From the NCBI GenBank assembly GCA_030248225.1, contig JASANE010003235.1, forward strand, positions 1-64,000: a DNA stretch of 64,000 nucleotides, in the 5' to 3' direction. Below are positions 36,283 through 47,890 of the stretch, piece after piece. Under the pieces are notes generated by a model. The model had not been told where the DNA came from, made no database searches, and saw nothing but the letters and a program-made list of their open reading frames with translations. This DNA comes from Trileptium ribeirensis (Eukaryota > Nematoda > Enoplea > Enoplida > Thoracostomopsidae). The first letter of the stretch is position 1. Each line of letters starts with the position of its first letter. The translations under genes and the position numbers were made by a program.

Positions 36283-37022
36283 GAACGTGGATATCGCATA
36301 AACGATGCTCAGCTGCGGACGTGATTAAAATTCCAAAATGTGATTCGAAGTCAAACATTCCTCTCGAATCAGCAGCGACGCTTCTAGTCAATCCGCCTAC
36401 TGCTTATCGGATGCTAACTGATTTTGTGACCCTTAATCCAGGCGATTCCTTCATTCAAAATGGGGCCAATAGCGGAGTAGGTGTTGCTGCCATTCAGATC
36501 GGCCACGCGCTTGGGTTTCGCTCGGTGAATTTGATTCGAGAGCGACCTGATCTGCAAAATCTTAAGGATCAACTCATAAAGCTAGGCGCTGATCTCGTAC
36601 TAACGGAGAATGAGCTGAAGTCGCCCGACGGACGAAAAGCCGTGGCCCAGTTAGGAGGGGGGCCTCCGAAACTAGGTCTAAACTGTGTGGGTGGAAAGAG
36701 TGTTTTATATCTTGCGTCGGCTTTGGCTCCGGAAGGTGTTATCGTTACGTACGGCGGCATGTCACGGCAACCCGTACAAGTTGCAACTGGACCGCTTATA
36801 TTCAACGACATTTCGCTACGCGGCTTCTGGATGAGTCGATGGTATCGAGACTGTCGAAGTCCGTCGTTGCGAAAGTCTATGGTTGAATTTTTGGTCAAAT
36901 TAATTGGTGATGGAAATTTAGTCCCACCGAAAATGAATCGAGTCCCCGTGGAGCGATTCAGCGAAGCATTGAGTGCGGCAATGGAGAGTGGACAAGGCAA
37001 GCAGTTGTTAGTGTTCTCGTAG
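36283..37022 (+). CDS. MECR: mitochondrial enoyl-[ACP]/trans-2-enoyl-CoA reductase, exon 2
   Basis: This exon starts in frame with exon 1 (T-W-I-S-H-K) and encodes the rest of the protein, about 246 residues to TAG at 37020. It has IPLESAATLLVNPPTAYRML, the nucleotide-binding loop QNGANSGVGVAAIQIG, LNCVGGKS, VTYGGMSRQPV and LRGFWMSRW. These are the Rossmann-fold and substrate-pocket segments of the MDR-type reductase, in the usual order. Total predicted length is 360 residues, close to the ~373 of vertebrate enzymes. No frameshift or missing key residue is seen. The ATT/GTG near 36321 is not a start; the frame is open upstream to the acceptor at 36282. Confidence 0.94.
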
Positions 37023-37714
37023 CATCATCGCTTGGTTCGATCCCGATACCTGACAACAACTTATCGGAGTCTTGAAATATTGCTACATTGAGCATTACAT
37101 TTAGCTTTAACGAAGTAAAACAAATTTGTGTTCATATACTCGTATTTGCTTGTACGGGCGACGTTTATTTGAAACTACAGATTGGATTTGTGGAAGGATA
37201 TATATTTTTGTGACTGTGTCCAAACTCGTAATAAATTACATGTGTCAGGCTCTTTGATGAAACGCGCACAATTAATGCTAAGTTTTGATGGGTCTTATCG
37301 TTTAGCTCGTTACTATCCCGAAAAAATGCCTGTTTTCAGCAACTTTTGTGTCATTCGACTCAACTTGACGAGACGGTTCAGAAAATGCGCACTAGGACCA
37401 AATTTGTGACAAATTCTTTTTTTTCAATTTTTGAGCTCATCAATGATACCCGACGACACCGAAAATTTTGAAAAAACATATTTTGGATAAATGAATACTT
37501 TTATATTATACTATTCGAACCGCATTGACTAGTTGAATTGAGTGGAACTCATAGAAGTTTAACCAAACTGACGCCCATAACTCGTTTCATAAAAACGGTC
37601 ATAGTTTTTTGACGTATGTGAAAATTTACAGAAAAAGTTTATTTCAAAAATTTTCGCTACTAAGGCGACACAATTTGTAACTAAAACACTCAAAAACGAA
37701 GAATTTATAATATA
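37023..37714. other. MECR 3' flank with a solo MITE arm
   Basis: GAATACTTTTATATTATACTATTCGAACCGCATTGACTA at 37493-37531 resembles one arm of the element at 23030-23330. Otherwise no feature. No canonical AATAAA lies near the stop. Confidence 0.4.
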
Positions 37715-38273
37715 TGGCCCTAATAGGCATTTTTGAACCACCTCGTTGATTTCAGTCGAATGACATGGCCCTAATAGATAATTTTTGAACTACCTCGTTG
37801 ACTTCATTCGAATGGCATGACCCTAAAAGACATTTTTAAACCACCTCGCTGATTCGAGTGGAATGCATGGCACTAATAGACAGTTTTGAACCACCTTGTT
37901 GATTTCAGTAGAATGCATGACCCTAATAGATATTTTTTGAACCACCTCGTTGATTTCAGTCGAAAGGCATGACCCTAAAAGATATTTTTAAACCACCTCG
38001 CTGATTCCAGTGGAATGGCATGGCACTAATAGACAGTTTTGAACCGCCTTGTTGATTTCAGTGGAATTGCATGGCCATAATAGACATTTTTAACCACCTC
38101 GTTGACTTCATTCGAATGGCATGACCCTAAAAGACGTTTTTAAACCAAGTCGCTGATTGGAGTGGAATGGCATCGCACTAATAGACAGTTTTGAACCACC
38201 TTGTTGATTTCAGTGGAATGGCATGGCACTAATAGACATTTTTGAACCACCTCGTTGATTTCAGTCGAATGAC
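37715..38273. repeat. 51 bp tandem array x11 with trimeric higher-order structure
   Basis: Eleven units of 49-52 bp, each CATGGCCCTAATAGACATTT-like followed by GAACCACCTCGTTGATTTCA-like. From the third unit on, variants recur every three units. The A type has CCCTAAAAGA and GCTGATT, the B type has GCACTAATAGACAGTTTTG, and the C type has TAATAGA(T/C)ATTTTT with TCGAA. Units 3/6/9, 4/7/10 and 5/8/11 resemble each other most. This gives a ~153 bp higher-order unit. Confidence 0.85.
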
Positions 38274-39854
38274 ACAAAATGGTTGTGTGCTGGCGACTTT
38301 CGGGCTTCGTACGTGAGGGCAGCCAATCCAAAAGTGCTATTTTCATTGTAATGGATCGTTATTTGTCATTTATAGTCCGAGACCTTCTGGGACTGATTTC
38401 CAACCAGGTCTGGATGCTTTTGGGCTGCTACAATTATTATAGTGTTCAAAGATCAGTGCCACTTCTTAACGTCTAATCAATATGTCAAGCTTATAGTTGA
38501 AGTGATAATTTTACAAAAAAAACCTGTGTTCTCAAGATGTTAAACATTGATTTGTAGATGCGTGCGTGGATTAAACCTTGAACTACAGGTATGGGTAAAA
38601 GTTAGAGCCCCATCTGTAGATGTTGGCAAGTATTAATACCATCCCTGCAATTGTATATAGGTCCGGTTTAAAACTTCACCTTTGGTTGTATATAAGTGAG
38701 GATTAAGCTATGACTTGCTGTGGGTGGCGACTAAAATCGTGACCTAGTGATGAATATATCTGATGATTAAATTTTGAATTTGTAGCTAAATGTAGGTAAA
38801 ATAATTGAAGCTTAACCTGTATATATACTGCAGAGGTGTCCATATGGCGCCATGTTAAAGTCCGACCCTTCCTCTCGAAGCCATGTTTATCCCACCTAAT
38901 TTTTGCCGTTTTTGAGCTGGAAAGCTGCGTGCAAAATTTTAATAATTTATTAGCAAATTTCTTCTATATTTTCCAAATATCGCTCATTATATACATTATA
39001 GTTCGTTACCGACAAGATGTTATATACCTCTTGTGCAAAAATTACCCTCATCGGAGGCGCACCTCCACCCATGTTGTCAGGCATACCTTCTAGAACAGGG
39101 TGTTTTAATAGACACCCGTATAATTTTCATAAAATATTTCAAGGGTAGTTGCATAGGGTGTTTTATTTCCCGACACTTTCAAAGACAATGTGCCATGGCT
39201 GTAATTTTATTGACGGTATGCCGCATATTTCATTTGCATACTTTCTAGATACAAATATCGAAATTTTAAAAAACTAGCAACACAATTGATTAATACACCG
39301 CATTAAGTATAGACACTCCCCTTTACTGATAGCTCGCGAAAAAGGTAGCTAAGGGTATGTGCAACACCGTAAACAAAGGTATAGCTAAGGGTGTATGTTC
39401 GTATAATCTCATGAATTAAGTTACGATAAGGGCGTGACTCCGACTTTCTGTACGGTAGGGTCGCCCTACATGGGACAAATGTTCCAAGCATTGGGGGACA
39501 TTATGACGCGAATGCCGCATTAACCTTGACCTAAGATTCTACAGGTCATGCTTGTAGACGTATGACAACCGTTGATCCTTGGTTTGTAGATATAAGTGGT
39601 GATTAAACTTTGATTTCTAGGTATGTGTGAATATCACAGCTTGATCTGTACACGGAGTAGACCAGGTTTGTGTATTCAACTGCAGGAAGACTGGTGGGCC
39701 CATGTCAACTTTAAGGGCTTCCTGTTTCCCGGAGGAAAATTATATTTTATGTTGATGTGTGGCTTAAATAAAAGACACAAAATTGTGTATTTTCTTAATT
39801 CATTAAACTCCGGGTATAATGTTTTATTGAATTTTATAGAAATTTGGTCTTTGG
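38274..39854. other. no supported gene; low-order degenerate repeats
   Basis: GATTAAAC/TGTAGAT-type words recur loosely at 38540-38830 and 39545-39650, a very degenerate ~65 bp repetition. Open frames (38836-39093, 39303-39491, 39623-39994) are unrecognised. Confidence 0.35.
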
Positions 39855-41300
39855 GAAAGATGACAAATGAAACGTGGGGAAACAGGAAAATATGGGAGAC
39901 TAGAAATTGTTGGAATAAGGAAAGTGGGGAAACTGGAAACGGATTCGGGAAACGGGAAAATATGGTAAATAGAAATACGTTAGGAAAGGAGTAAATGGTG
40001 AAACTTGGGAAACGAGAAACTGCAAAACCTTGGGAAACGGGAAACTAGAAACGTTTGGGCAGCGAAACATTTGGGAAACTTTGGGCAACGGCAAAATATT
40101 GAGAAACTGGAAAAGGTGGGTAAACGGGAAAATTGGAAAACGGGAAACAGGAAAATTGGGAAATTGGAAAATGTGGAAACTAGAAATTGGGAAACGGGAA
40201 AATGTCGGGAAATTGGAAAATGTGGGAAACTAGAAAGTGTTTGGAAACAGCGTGAAGTTGGGAAACGGGAAAATTTGTAAACTGGAAAAATATTAACACA
40301 TGGATCTTGGGAAACCCAGGAAACAGGAAAATGTGGCAAACCGGAAACGGGAAACTCGGGAAAATTAGGAAACTCAAAATATGGGATATGGAAAAAGTTT
40401 GGAAACGGAAAAATGTTGAGAAACGGAAACTATAGAAACTTTAAAATGTGGGAAATAGAAACTTGATGGAAACGAGAAAATGTTGAGAAACATAAAAATG
40501 TGGGAAACTGCAGTGTGTTAAAAAAATGGAAAATGTTTGGAAACGTGAAAATGATGAGATACTGGAAAACGTTGGGAAATGGTAAAATCAGGAAACTGGA
40601 AAGTGTGCGAAACGGGAAACTCGGGAGACTGGAAAATATGGGAAATTGGAAAATGTGAGAAACGAGTGTGTTATAATGTGGGAAACTGGAGTGTGTTAAA
40701 AAACTCGAAAATGTGGGAAACGGGAAAATGATGAGATACTGGAAAACGTTGGGAAATGGGAAAATCTGGAAACTGGAAAGTGTGGGAAACGGGAAGCTCG
40801 GAAGAATGGAAAATATGAGAAATGGAAAACTGGAAAATGTAGTAAGCGCGAAACTAGGGGGAAATGGGGTAATGTGGGAAGCAGGAAATTGGGGAAGTTG
40901 AAATATGTGGTACTGTCGGAAAACGGGAACGGTTGGGAAACTAGAAAATGTGAGAAACGGAGAAATGTTTGGAAACTGTATAAAGTTCAGAACCAGGAAA
41001 CTCGGGAAAATTGACCAATTGGCAAATGTTGAGAAACCGGAAAAGGTTGGGAACCGGGAACTTTATAGACTGGAAAATGTTGAGAAATTAGAAAATGTAG
41101 AAAACGGGAAACTGGAAAAGGTTCGAAAACGGAAAATGTGGGAAACTCGAAACTTGGGAAACCGGAAAGTGTTTGGAAATTGCATAAAATTGGCAAACTG
41201 GAAAATAGTTCCCAACTTTCCCGTTTCCCAACATCTTTCACAGAAACGGGAAAATGTTGAGAAGCTGGAAAACGTTAGAAACGGGAAACTTTGGAAATAG
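39855..41300. repeat. purine-rich degenerate minisatellite (GGGAAACTGGAAAATGT), ~1.4 kb
   Basis: Roughly 10-17 bp modules of GGGAAAC(T/G)GG and GAAAATG(T) continue without a break. The plus strand is almost purely A, G and T, with few C. Open frames run on both strands here, giving Gly/Asn/Lys/Glu-rich or Phe/Pro/Ser-rich translations; these follow from the repeat and are not genes. Near 41208-41240 a short block (TTCCCAACTTTCCCGTTTCC) is reversed relative to the rest. Confidence 0.9.
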
Positions 41301-41742
41301 GATACTGTGAGCATTTATTTATACGACACACGATGCATAAAATATAATTTTTCCGCTGGAAACGGGAAGCTCCGTAACGGTCACATTTGTCGAGGCCAGG
41401 ATTAATTTTTTGGCCTGTAAAATAGGATTAGGGTTTGAGCATTGACCGGTAGCTGCATATACAGTTGATAATTAAAATCTGGCCTGTGGATGGAAGTGAG
41501 GATGATATAAGTCCTTTAGTAATTTCGGGAACATTTTCATTCAAAATGTGGGGACTTCAGCTTTTCACTTGGTTGTGTATCTATATGTTTATTAGCTCAT
41601 GATGTGGTGTTTCCGAAGATTTAACTTAGACGTTTCATGCTCGCTGGGTCTAAATGGGCTCTACGCAGATTTTATTGTTGTGTGTTAACTGAGCATGTGA
41701 TATGTTTGAACGTACGTTGTTTATTCGCATCACTTACAGCAA
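41301..41742. other. no feature seen
   Basis: Intergenic DNA between the purine array and an F1 MITE; no coding frame of note. Confidence 0.4.
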
Positions 41743-41957
41743 GTTGGCCTAGATAACCCCGACGGGCAATACTTTATATCGTTTGAAAAAACAACAGCTT
41801 AGAGGGTTGGGTTCATGGAATACCGGTCCCCGACTTATGCTTAGACTTACTGTATATATGTCTCATATAAGAGCATATATAAGCTTAGGCTAAGGCTTAG
41901 TATATCGAGAACGGAATAGCGTGCATTACACTTTGGCCCCTCAGGGTTACCACGGCC
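41743..41957 (+). mobile_element. F1 MITE, full-length copy
   Basis: Starts TTGGCCTAGATAACCCCGAC and ends CCCTCAGGGTTACCACGGCC, so the ends are imperfect inverted repeats. Internal family words are TTTATATCGTTTGAAAAAAC and GGCTTAGTATATCGAGAACG. Length is about 215 bp. No coding frame. Confidence 0.7.
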
Positions 41958-43080
41958 GCGATGTTTATATGTTCAGGAACTGAGTATGATTTGCGTATGC
42001 TGCTTTCAGCACAGGTTTGATCACAGGGCTCCGCTAGGCTCGTTTTGAATTTTATAGGCTCGGCTAGTTTGCCGAATTTCGACGGAAAGCTCGAAATTTA
42101 TTGTTTTGCAATCTCGCAACTTTATAATGTTATAATTATTTTGTATTTTTCAAATGTGTTTTAGAAGTAAAACTTTTAAGTTTGCGCAACTGAGTGCCGA
42201 CGGAATGTTTAATGACGATTGAGCGAAGGATAGGATTAGTACTCGCCATAAGTGACTGTCTCTTTTCCAAAGCCGGCGTTAAGGCCTCCTGTACCTCCAA
42301 GCCCAAGGTGCCGCTCACGTGTGTTCTCTTTACAGGAAATACAAGTTCTGGGATCAGACGACTGCAAGAAATAAGTAAGCGCCATTTCATGGCACGCATG
42401 TAGCAGAATATTTTAGCAATTATAGGAAGTTATTGATAAGATGTAATGCAGTAAAAAAATTGTATAACCTTAGAGTGTATAATCAATTTTCCTTAAAATA
42501 AGAATGACTCTGTTTAGCGTAAACTCAGTTTTTTAAGAGTCGATGATTACGCATGTTTTTAACGCTTATTCTATTAAAAATAATGGTAGTTTCGCAAGCG
42601 ATCTTCAATGTCGTCAGCTAAAAATTATATTGGAATTAAAATGATTTTAAAAAAAACTAAATTTATAATTGTTCAATTCTTCGTTGCTATCGCATTGTGC
42701 TTGATCTTGCCTGTCGAGAATTTATACACGCCACACTACGCTATTACATTTATAGGCACATTTTTTGCCTGGCAAACCATTTGATATATATGAGGGAAGA
42801 GGTAATGATTTATGTCCCATATATCCCTTCTGGTCATCTACGGATGTAGCTTAGCCGATGCCCGAAATGTGGTGGTTCAAGCTGGGTAATGATAAGATTT
42901 GGCTAATTCCGCAAAATATGCTCACAAGTGTGCAGCTTTGTGGGAATCAGTATCGACTTGGAATTTGATTCGGAGGAGGGGTTTATTTGATTTCGTCTTG
43001 ATTCAGATGACCTAGACTCAGACAGTGGTCAGGAAGATGGTGATAGTGATGTTACAGAAAATAATACTATTACAATAGTG
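41958..43080. other. intergenic DNA with a possible decayed acidic ORF
   Basis: From about 42955 the plus frame reads SIDLEFDSEEGF, a stop, then a run very rich in Asp and Ser (DSDDLDSDSGQEDGDSD) up to about 43075, ending at TAG at 43129. Such acidic starts occur in several transposase families, and an inverted-repeat element begins at 43081. Nothing else supports an identity. Confidence 0.25.
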
Positions 43081-43600
43081 GAATGTTCACGTTATAAATT
43101 GCCCACATGTGGAAGTTTTGTCCTTGTATAGTTACGATCACATCATGGAGTATGGTACTCAGCGGGACATTATTATATATAGCATCAAGGACGGTGCTAC
43201 CCACACCATATACTATGGCGTCTTCGGCACCCTATATTTTGAAATAACTTAAAAAAGGCGGGAACATTAATAGAGCGAACTTTTTAAATTATATAATAAA
43301 TGTACTATTCTGTCATGCTATCATTACTAGTGCCTCCTGAGGTGCCAACACAATTATGTAACTGCACGGCATGCTTTAGCGGGAACAAAACGCAAACTGT
43401 CATCTTCATTGAATGGTATTTGGTCGTATCTATAGCACTATACAGGCAAGTCCACGGTGTCGTTGATACAATATAAAATTATTTTAAACATATTGATGGT
43501 GTACTCTTGCACACCATATCGTTGATGGCGTTACGCAAGCTGTACGTGTACAAAAACTTCCACATGACGGGCAACTTATAACGTGAACGCTACATAACAC
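43081..43600. mobile_element. TIR element (~520 bp)
   Basis: The left arm GTTCACGTTATAAATTGCCC...ATGTGGAAGTTTT (43085-43125) is repeated inverted at 43560-43597 (AAAACTTCCACATGACGGGC...ATAACGTGAAC). Weaker pairing continues inward to about 43230 and 43430. No coding frame inside. Confidence 0.65.
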
Positions 43601-44417
43601 AATAGTTCAAATTACCAATAAACGTCACCATGTTCAGCATTCCATTTTAATACTTCATTGTCTTGCAAAAATCCATGAGGATTAGAGGAAAAAGCTGTAA
43701 TATCAAAGGCTTCTACCGATGCCGAGTAGGTTCATATGGGCTACCCAGTGCTGTGCACGGGTAGGGGTACCCGTAGGCCGGGCAGGGTATGGGTTACCCG
43801 GCCTGATCTCGTCTCTATCAGGTCATACTCAAAAGTAACTGCAAAAATATAACTTCTATTCTTGTGCTTTAAATCGTCAGTATACTCTCTTCAAAATTAT
43901 GGACCAATGGCATTGCCACGGTAGGTGGGCAGGACTGGGGTTACCCACACCATTGTTTGGGTTCTGCTTACAGTCAGAACTCTTGTTTCAAGCAGATTCT
44001 ACTACGCAGTATTTCGGTTGGACGAGACTTCCTTGCAGCCGACAGAATCAGAAATAGCCTAGAACTTTGATATATATACTATCGTTAAAGTTTGCTTCGT
44101 AGTATTGGGCAACGGACGGGTTTGAGGTCAAATGGCCGGCCTTCCGGGGTTCGACGGTCGGGCGACGTCAAATGGACGACTGAATGTCAAAAAACTTCTT
44201 TTACTTTGATGCGAATTTAATACTCGTAAAAATGCTTCTTCTGTATTTGTCTGTACAATCGATTTGCACAGACATACAATGAAGCTGGTAAGGTGCCGAA
44301 TTCTACGCCTGCGTAGACTACATCAAGACTGTACTATAATTAGTGCTGGGCGACGGCCGGCTTTGGGGTTTATCTTTAGATATTGAGGAAATTTGTTTAA
44401 TAATAAACATATATAAA
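43601..44417. other. intergenic DNA with GGGTACCCG-rich patches
   Basis: 43750-43805 and 43920-43970 carry repeated ACCCG/CGGGT words that can fold back. GTATTGGGCAACGG (44103) and GTGCTGGGCGACGG (44342) look like related transposon ends in direct orientation. No gene. Confidence 0.35.
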
Positions 44418-45331
44418 CAATGTAACAATGCTACGACACGTAAAATGCATATGTTTATTCATGTAAAATTCAGGAACACGGTTTGAGCGATATTAGTTAA
44501 TGTTCACCACGTGTTCTGAACTACACAAGGTTTTTTCAAAACGCTAACCATTATAATAGCTACAAAAACATATGACGACTGCCAAAATGTTAAGCTAATT
44601 TAGGATCGCTTTATGTAATAGCACATTAATATTTGCATAAAGTGATGGTAGTTATGCATTATCTGCAAGTTTAGGCGTTTAAAATAATTTACTTTAAAAT
44701 ATTACATTAAGCTTATGCAAGGTCATTATATATAACTCATGAACAGATTATTATGTTGCATAATGAAATCACAAAAAACTATTCTACGATTTTAAGACAC
44801 TTTGTTAAAAATAGCGTACACGTGAAATAGCGTAAAATCTATTTTTCTGCTTAAGATTTTTATTTTAAAACTTATTTTAATTTATAAAATTTTGAATTAA
44901 AAATGAAAGTTGGATTTGCATTTTCGGTAAATATATAGTATGGTTGAAGTACCAGCAAAGTAATACATTCGGCTAATAATCTTTGTGATACAGCGAACGT
45001 GTCTGTATCATATATGTAGTCTTTTAATAAAGCACCATCGTTAATATTAAATTATTTAAATTAATTTGCTTTAGTAAGCTTTGGACACCAGCGCTTATAA
45101 TATGTCTCTTTGAGTGCGTTCCTCAATACTTTGGCAAACGTCATATGTTTTTGTAGCTATTATAGTGGTTAGAGGTTTGAAAAACCTTGTGCGGCAGCAG
45201 CATTTGCATTAAAACGTACTTTAAAACACGTGGTGAACATTAACTAACATCGCTCAAATCTTGTTCCTGAATTTTATATGAATAAACATATGCATTTTAC
45301 ATGTTATATCGTAGCATTGGTACCTTGTATT
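44418..45331. mobile_element. TIR element with ~200 bp inverted arms (~0.9 kb)
   Basis: The left arm 44418-44600 (ACAATGCTACG, AAAATGCATATGTTTATTCAT, GTTAATGTTCACCACGTG, ATAGCTACAAAAACATATGACG) is repeated inverted at 45130-45331. Identity is about 80-85% by eye. The ~520 bp A+T-rich interior has no long frame. Non-autonomous. Confidence 0.85.
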
Positions 45332-45649
45332 ATTCTTTTTACATTGTCGCTAAGTACTCTTTAGAGTCAAGGTTAAATTAATGGGAAAAATCATGATGAA
45401 GTTTCAAGTGACAATTTGTTCTATAAACTCTTCTCAACTGTATAGCGCAGCCGAGCCTGCCATGACGTCTGAAAGGCCGAGCCAAAGCCCAAGACGTGTT
45501 TGAGAGAGTAGAGTCAAAAGTACCGAACTCTATGTTCGGCTCTTAAAAGGTATTCCCACAGTTCGAAATTCGTTAAATTTTGAAGATAACTCTCAAATTT
45601 TAGTATATACCATTCGACTCAGCTCGACGAGCTGAGCCAGAAAATATTC

Positions 45650-47440
45650 AGTTCGTTCACTTAATGACAATTTTTTTCGAGTTTTTGGGTTCACATTGGT
45701 CGCCCCTTAGTACCCAAAATTTTTGAAATGCGCAATACCACGATAGTCTAGCAAAAGCAAGAACAGCAGAGGTTACATCGGCTCGACTCCTAAAAGATCT
45801 AGCAGCAACTACATAGTTTATTTGACAGTTTGCATATGTTCTCTCTAATAGGAAGTCGCAAACTTTTATTGTTTGGAGCATGAGATGTCATCGTAGCTTA
45901 TTATGGGAATAGTTGACCCGAATACTGTCTACAAAGAGGCGAGTCGAGCAAGAACTGGAAAAACGTGGCTGTTTGCCACCTGTAATATAAAACACCTGGT
46001 AAACATCCAGTAGGCTGTGGCGGATCCAGGATTTCCTCGTGGAGAAATCCCAAAGCCATCCACTTGCCCGAAGAGCTGAACTACCACTCCCCCTGCCCGC
46101 GGCGCCGCATCCTGTCTGCCGAGGCGCCGTAATCTCCCTATACCGGGGCGCTGAGCCCTCCCACCCAGACGCGCTGCACCCTCTTCCCACCACGAGGCGT
46201 GGCACCCTCCCCCTCCTCCAGGCGCCGCATTCCTCTCCTCCCGACCAGCCACAAAACCTCCGAATTGCCGCACCCCTGATGCGCCGCACCCCCTGAGGCG
46301 TCGCGCCTTCAACCCGCCCCCGAAGTGTCGCCCCCGACCTAACCCGCAGGCACCGCTCCCAATCCCCTTCCGAGGCGCCGTCTGGAAATCAATCGACGGA
46401 TCTCCTTGGGTCGGTGCTTGCTTCTAGTCGCACAACCAACGATAGCCCACTTTACAGCGCACAAGAAACAGCTTAGCTGCAAAGGGTGTCGCAAACTATT
46501 ATTGTTTGTAGCCTGAGAGCTGAACCTAGCTTGTTATTGGAAGATCCGAACCAGGTCGATGTTCGCGAAAAGGCGAATCGGGTAAGAACTTGAAAAACGT
46601 TGCTCTGTGACACCTACAATGAATATACGGTATTAAAGGCTAGGCAGTGGCGGATCCGAAATTTCACGATCGGGGAACCCGAGGCACCGGCTCAGTATTT
46701 AGACACACAACGATGGTCCACTTTGTAGCATACTACTCATCTAGATCGATATGCCTGCCTTGTCTGATCAGCCGAGCCTAGTAGATTTGGAAAAACTGGG
46801 GACGGCTATTAAAACACTTTTTTAGAACAACAAACACAATCAAAACAAGTGGTGTTTACCATAGTATAGCGCCAAAAGCGAGCAGAGCAGAAGATTTCAT
46901 CGGCTTGGCTATAGGTACATGGTTCATTTGGCGGTTTTGTAGTTGACCTCTCTAATATTTATGGAGCGTAACCTTTTATTATTTGGAGCCTCAGAATCGA
47001 TCTTATCTTGACATCGGAGTAGTCGAACTGTTTATGAGTCGCACTGATTCTGCCTACATCGAGAGCCCATCCGAGATAGCTCAGGAAGAGTCGAATCGAG
47101 TCAGAGAGTTATAGCTGTTTTTCACCCAAACAAACAATGGGTACTAACCATACAAGCTCGAGGTCCGAAGTGGAACCGGGAGGGTAACCGGGTCCCCATT
47201 AGGCCTTCGGTTTCCCAAGGGAGGGCGTTGGACGGCCTGTCGGGACGGGCGTTGGGGTTCCGAGCCTCTCGGGAAGGGAGGCTAACCAAGCCCCCGAGCC
47301 TTTGGTGGGAAAAGGCGTAACCGATCCCTTGGGGAGGGGGTATCCGAGACTTCTTGAGAGCAACCAGACGAACCCTATGATGAGCATGTATGGCAATCAC
47401 TCTCTGCCGCAAATATAAAATTCTAGCTGCGTTTGAAAGA
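45650..47440. repeat. compound direct repeat with G+C-rich inserts
   Basis: Blocks recur in the same orientation. TCTCTAATA, then CAAACTTTTATTGTTTGGAGC (45840-45890) matches 46488-46512 and 46950-47000. TCGAGCAAGAACTGGAAAAACG (45943) matches GGTAAGAACTTGAAAAACG at 46579. GTGGCGGATCC occurs at 46017 and 46648. Two G+C-rich blocks interrupt: 46040-46400, built of GAGGCGCCGC/CACCCCTC modules, and 47160-47345. Open frames across the G+C-rich blocks on both strands follow from composition. Confidence 0.6.
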
Positions 47441-47890
47441 ATCAATAAGCCAGGGTCTTAGCTATCGAAAAATTTATGTAGTACGGTAATTTAATATAAA
47501 TGCGTAATTTATTTCTTTGTCTGTTATTCATGAAATAAAACGATAATTGAATCGAAATATAAAGGGAAACAGCAAAATGCCGACTTACACGGGCCTATTC
47601 TATTCTTCAAAGAATGCGTTTGTGCAATCTAACTCGCCTTCATAAATAAATCTCTATTCATTGGAAACCATGTTCTCAAATTTTTCCTTAATTTAATGCG
47701 CTCCGTTCGTGCCCAGCTTATGATAGCTGGGACGTAATAATAAAAATATACAGTTAACGTGGGCTATTTGAGAAACTGACCAAAGTGTATTTCATAAAAA
47801 GTTGTAGCTTCAAAAGAAATTAAACACCGGTTTTTTTAAAAAGTGCAAAAACTTCTTTAAAAATGGACCATTATTGGCATATTTTAATTT
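47441..47890. other. no feature seen
   Basis: A+T-rich spacer between the compound repeat and the 20 bp minisatellite. Confidence 0.4.

Noticed and set aside
36569..37000. 143-residue minus-strand frame within MECR exon 2
   Set aside because: It is the antisense shadow of the conserved MECR coding frame.
39880..41314. Many open frames on both strands in the purine-rich array
   Set aside because: They are translations of the GGGAAACTGGAAAATG repeat, open on both strands at once, low in complexity and without conserved domains.
42890..42940. Possible tRNA B box (GGTGGTTCAAGCT)
   Set aside because: No A box at the right distance and no acceptor stem pairing.
45888..46312. Gly/Arg/Ala-rich frames up to 133 residues
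   Set aside because: They result from the G+C-rich GAGGCGCCGC repeat; frames are open on both strands and lack motifs.
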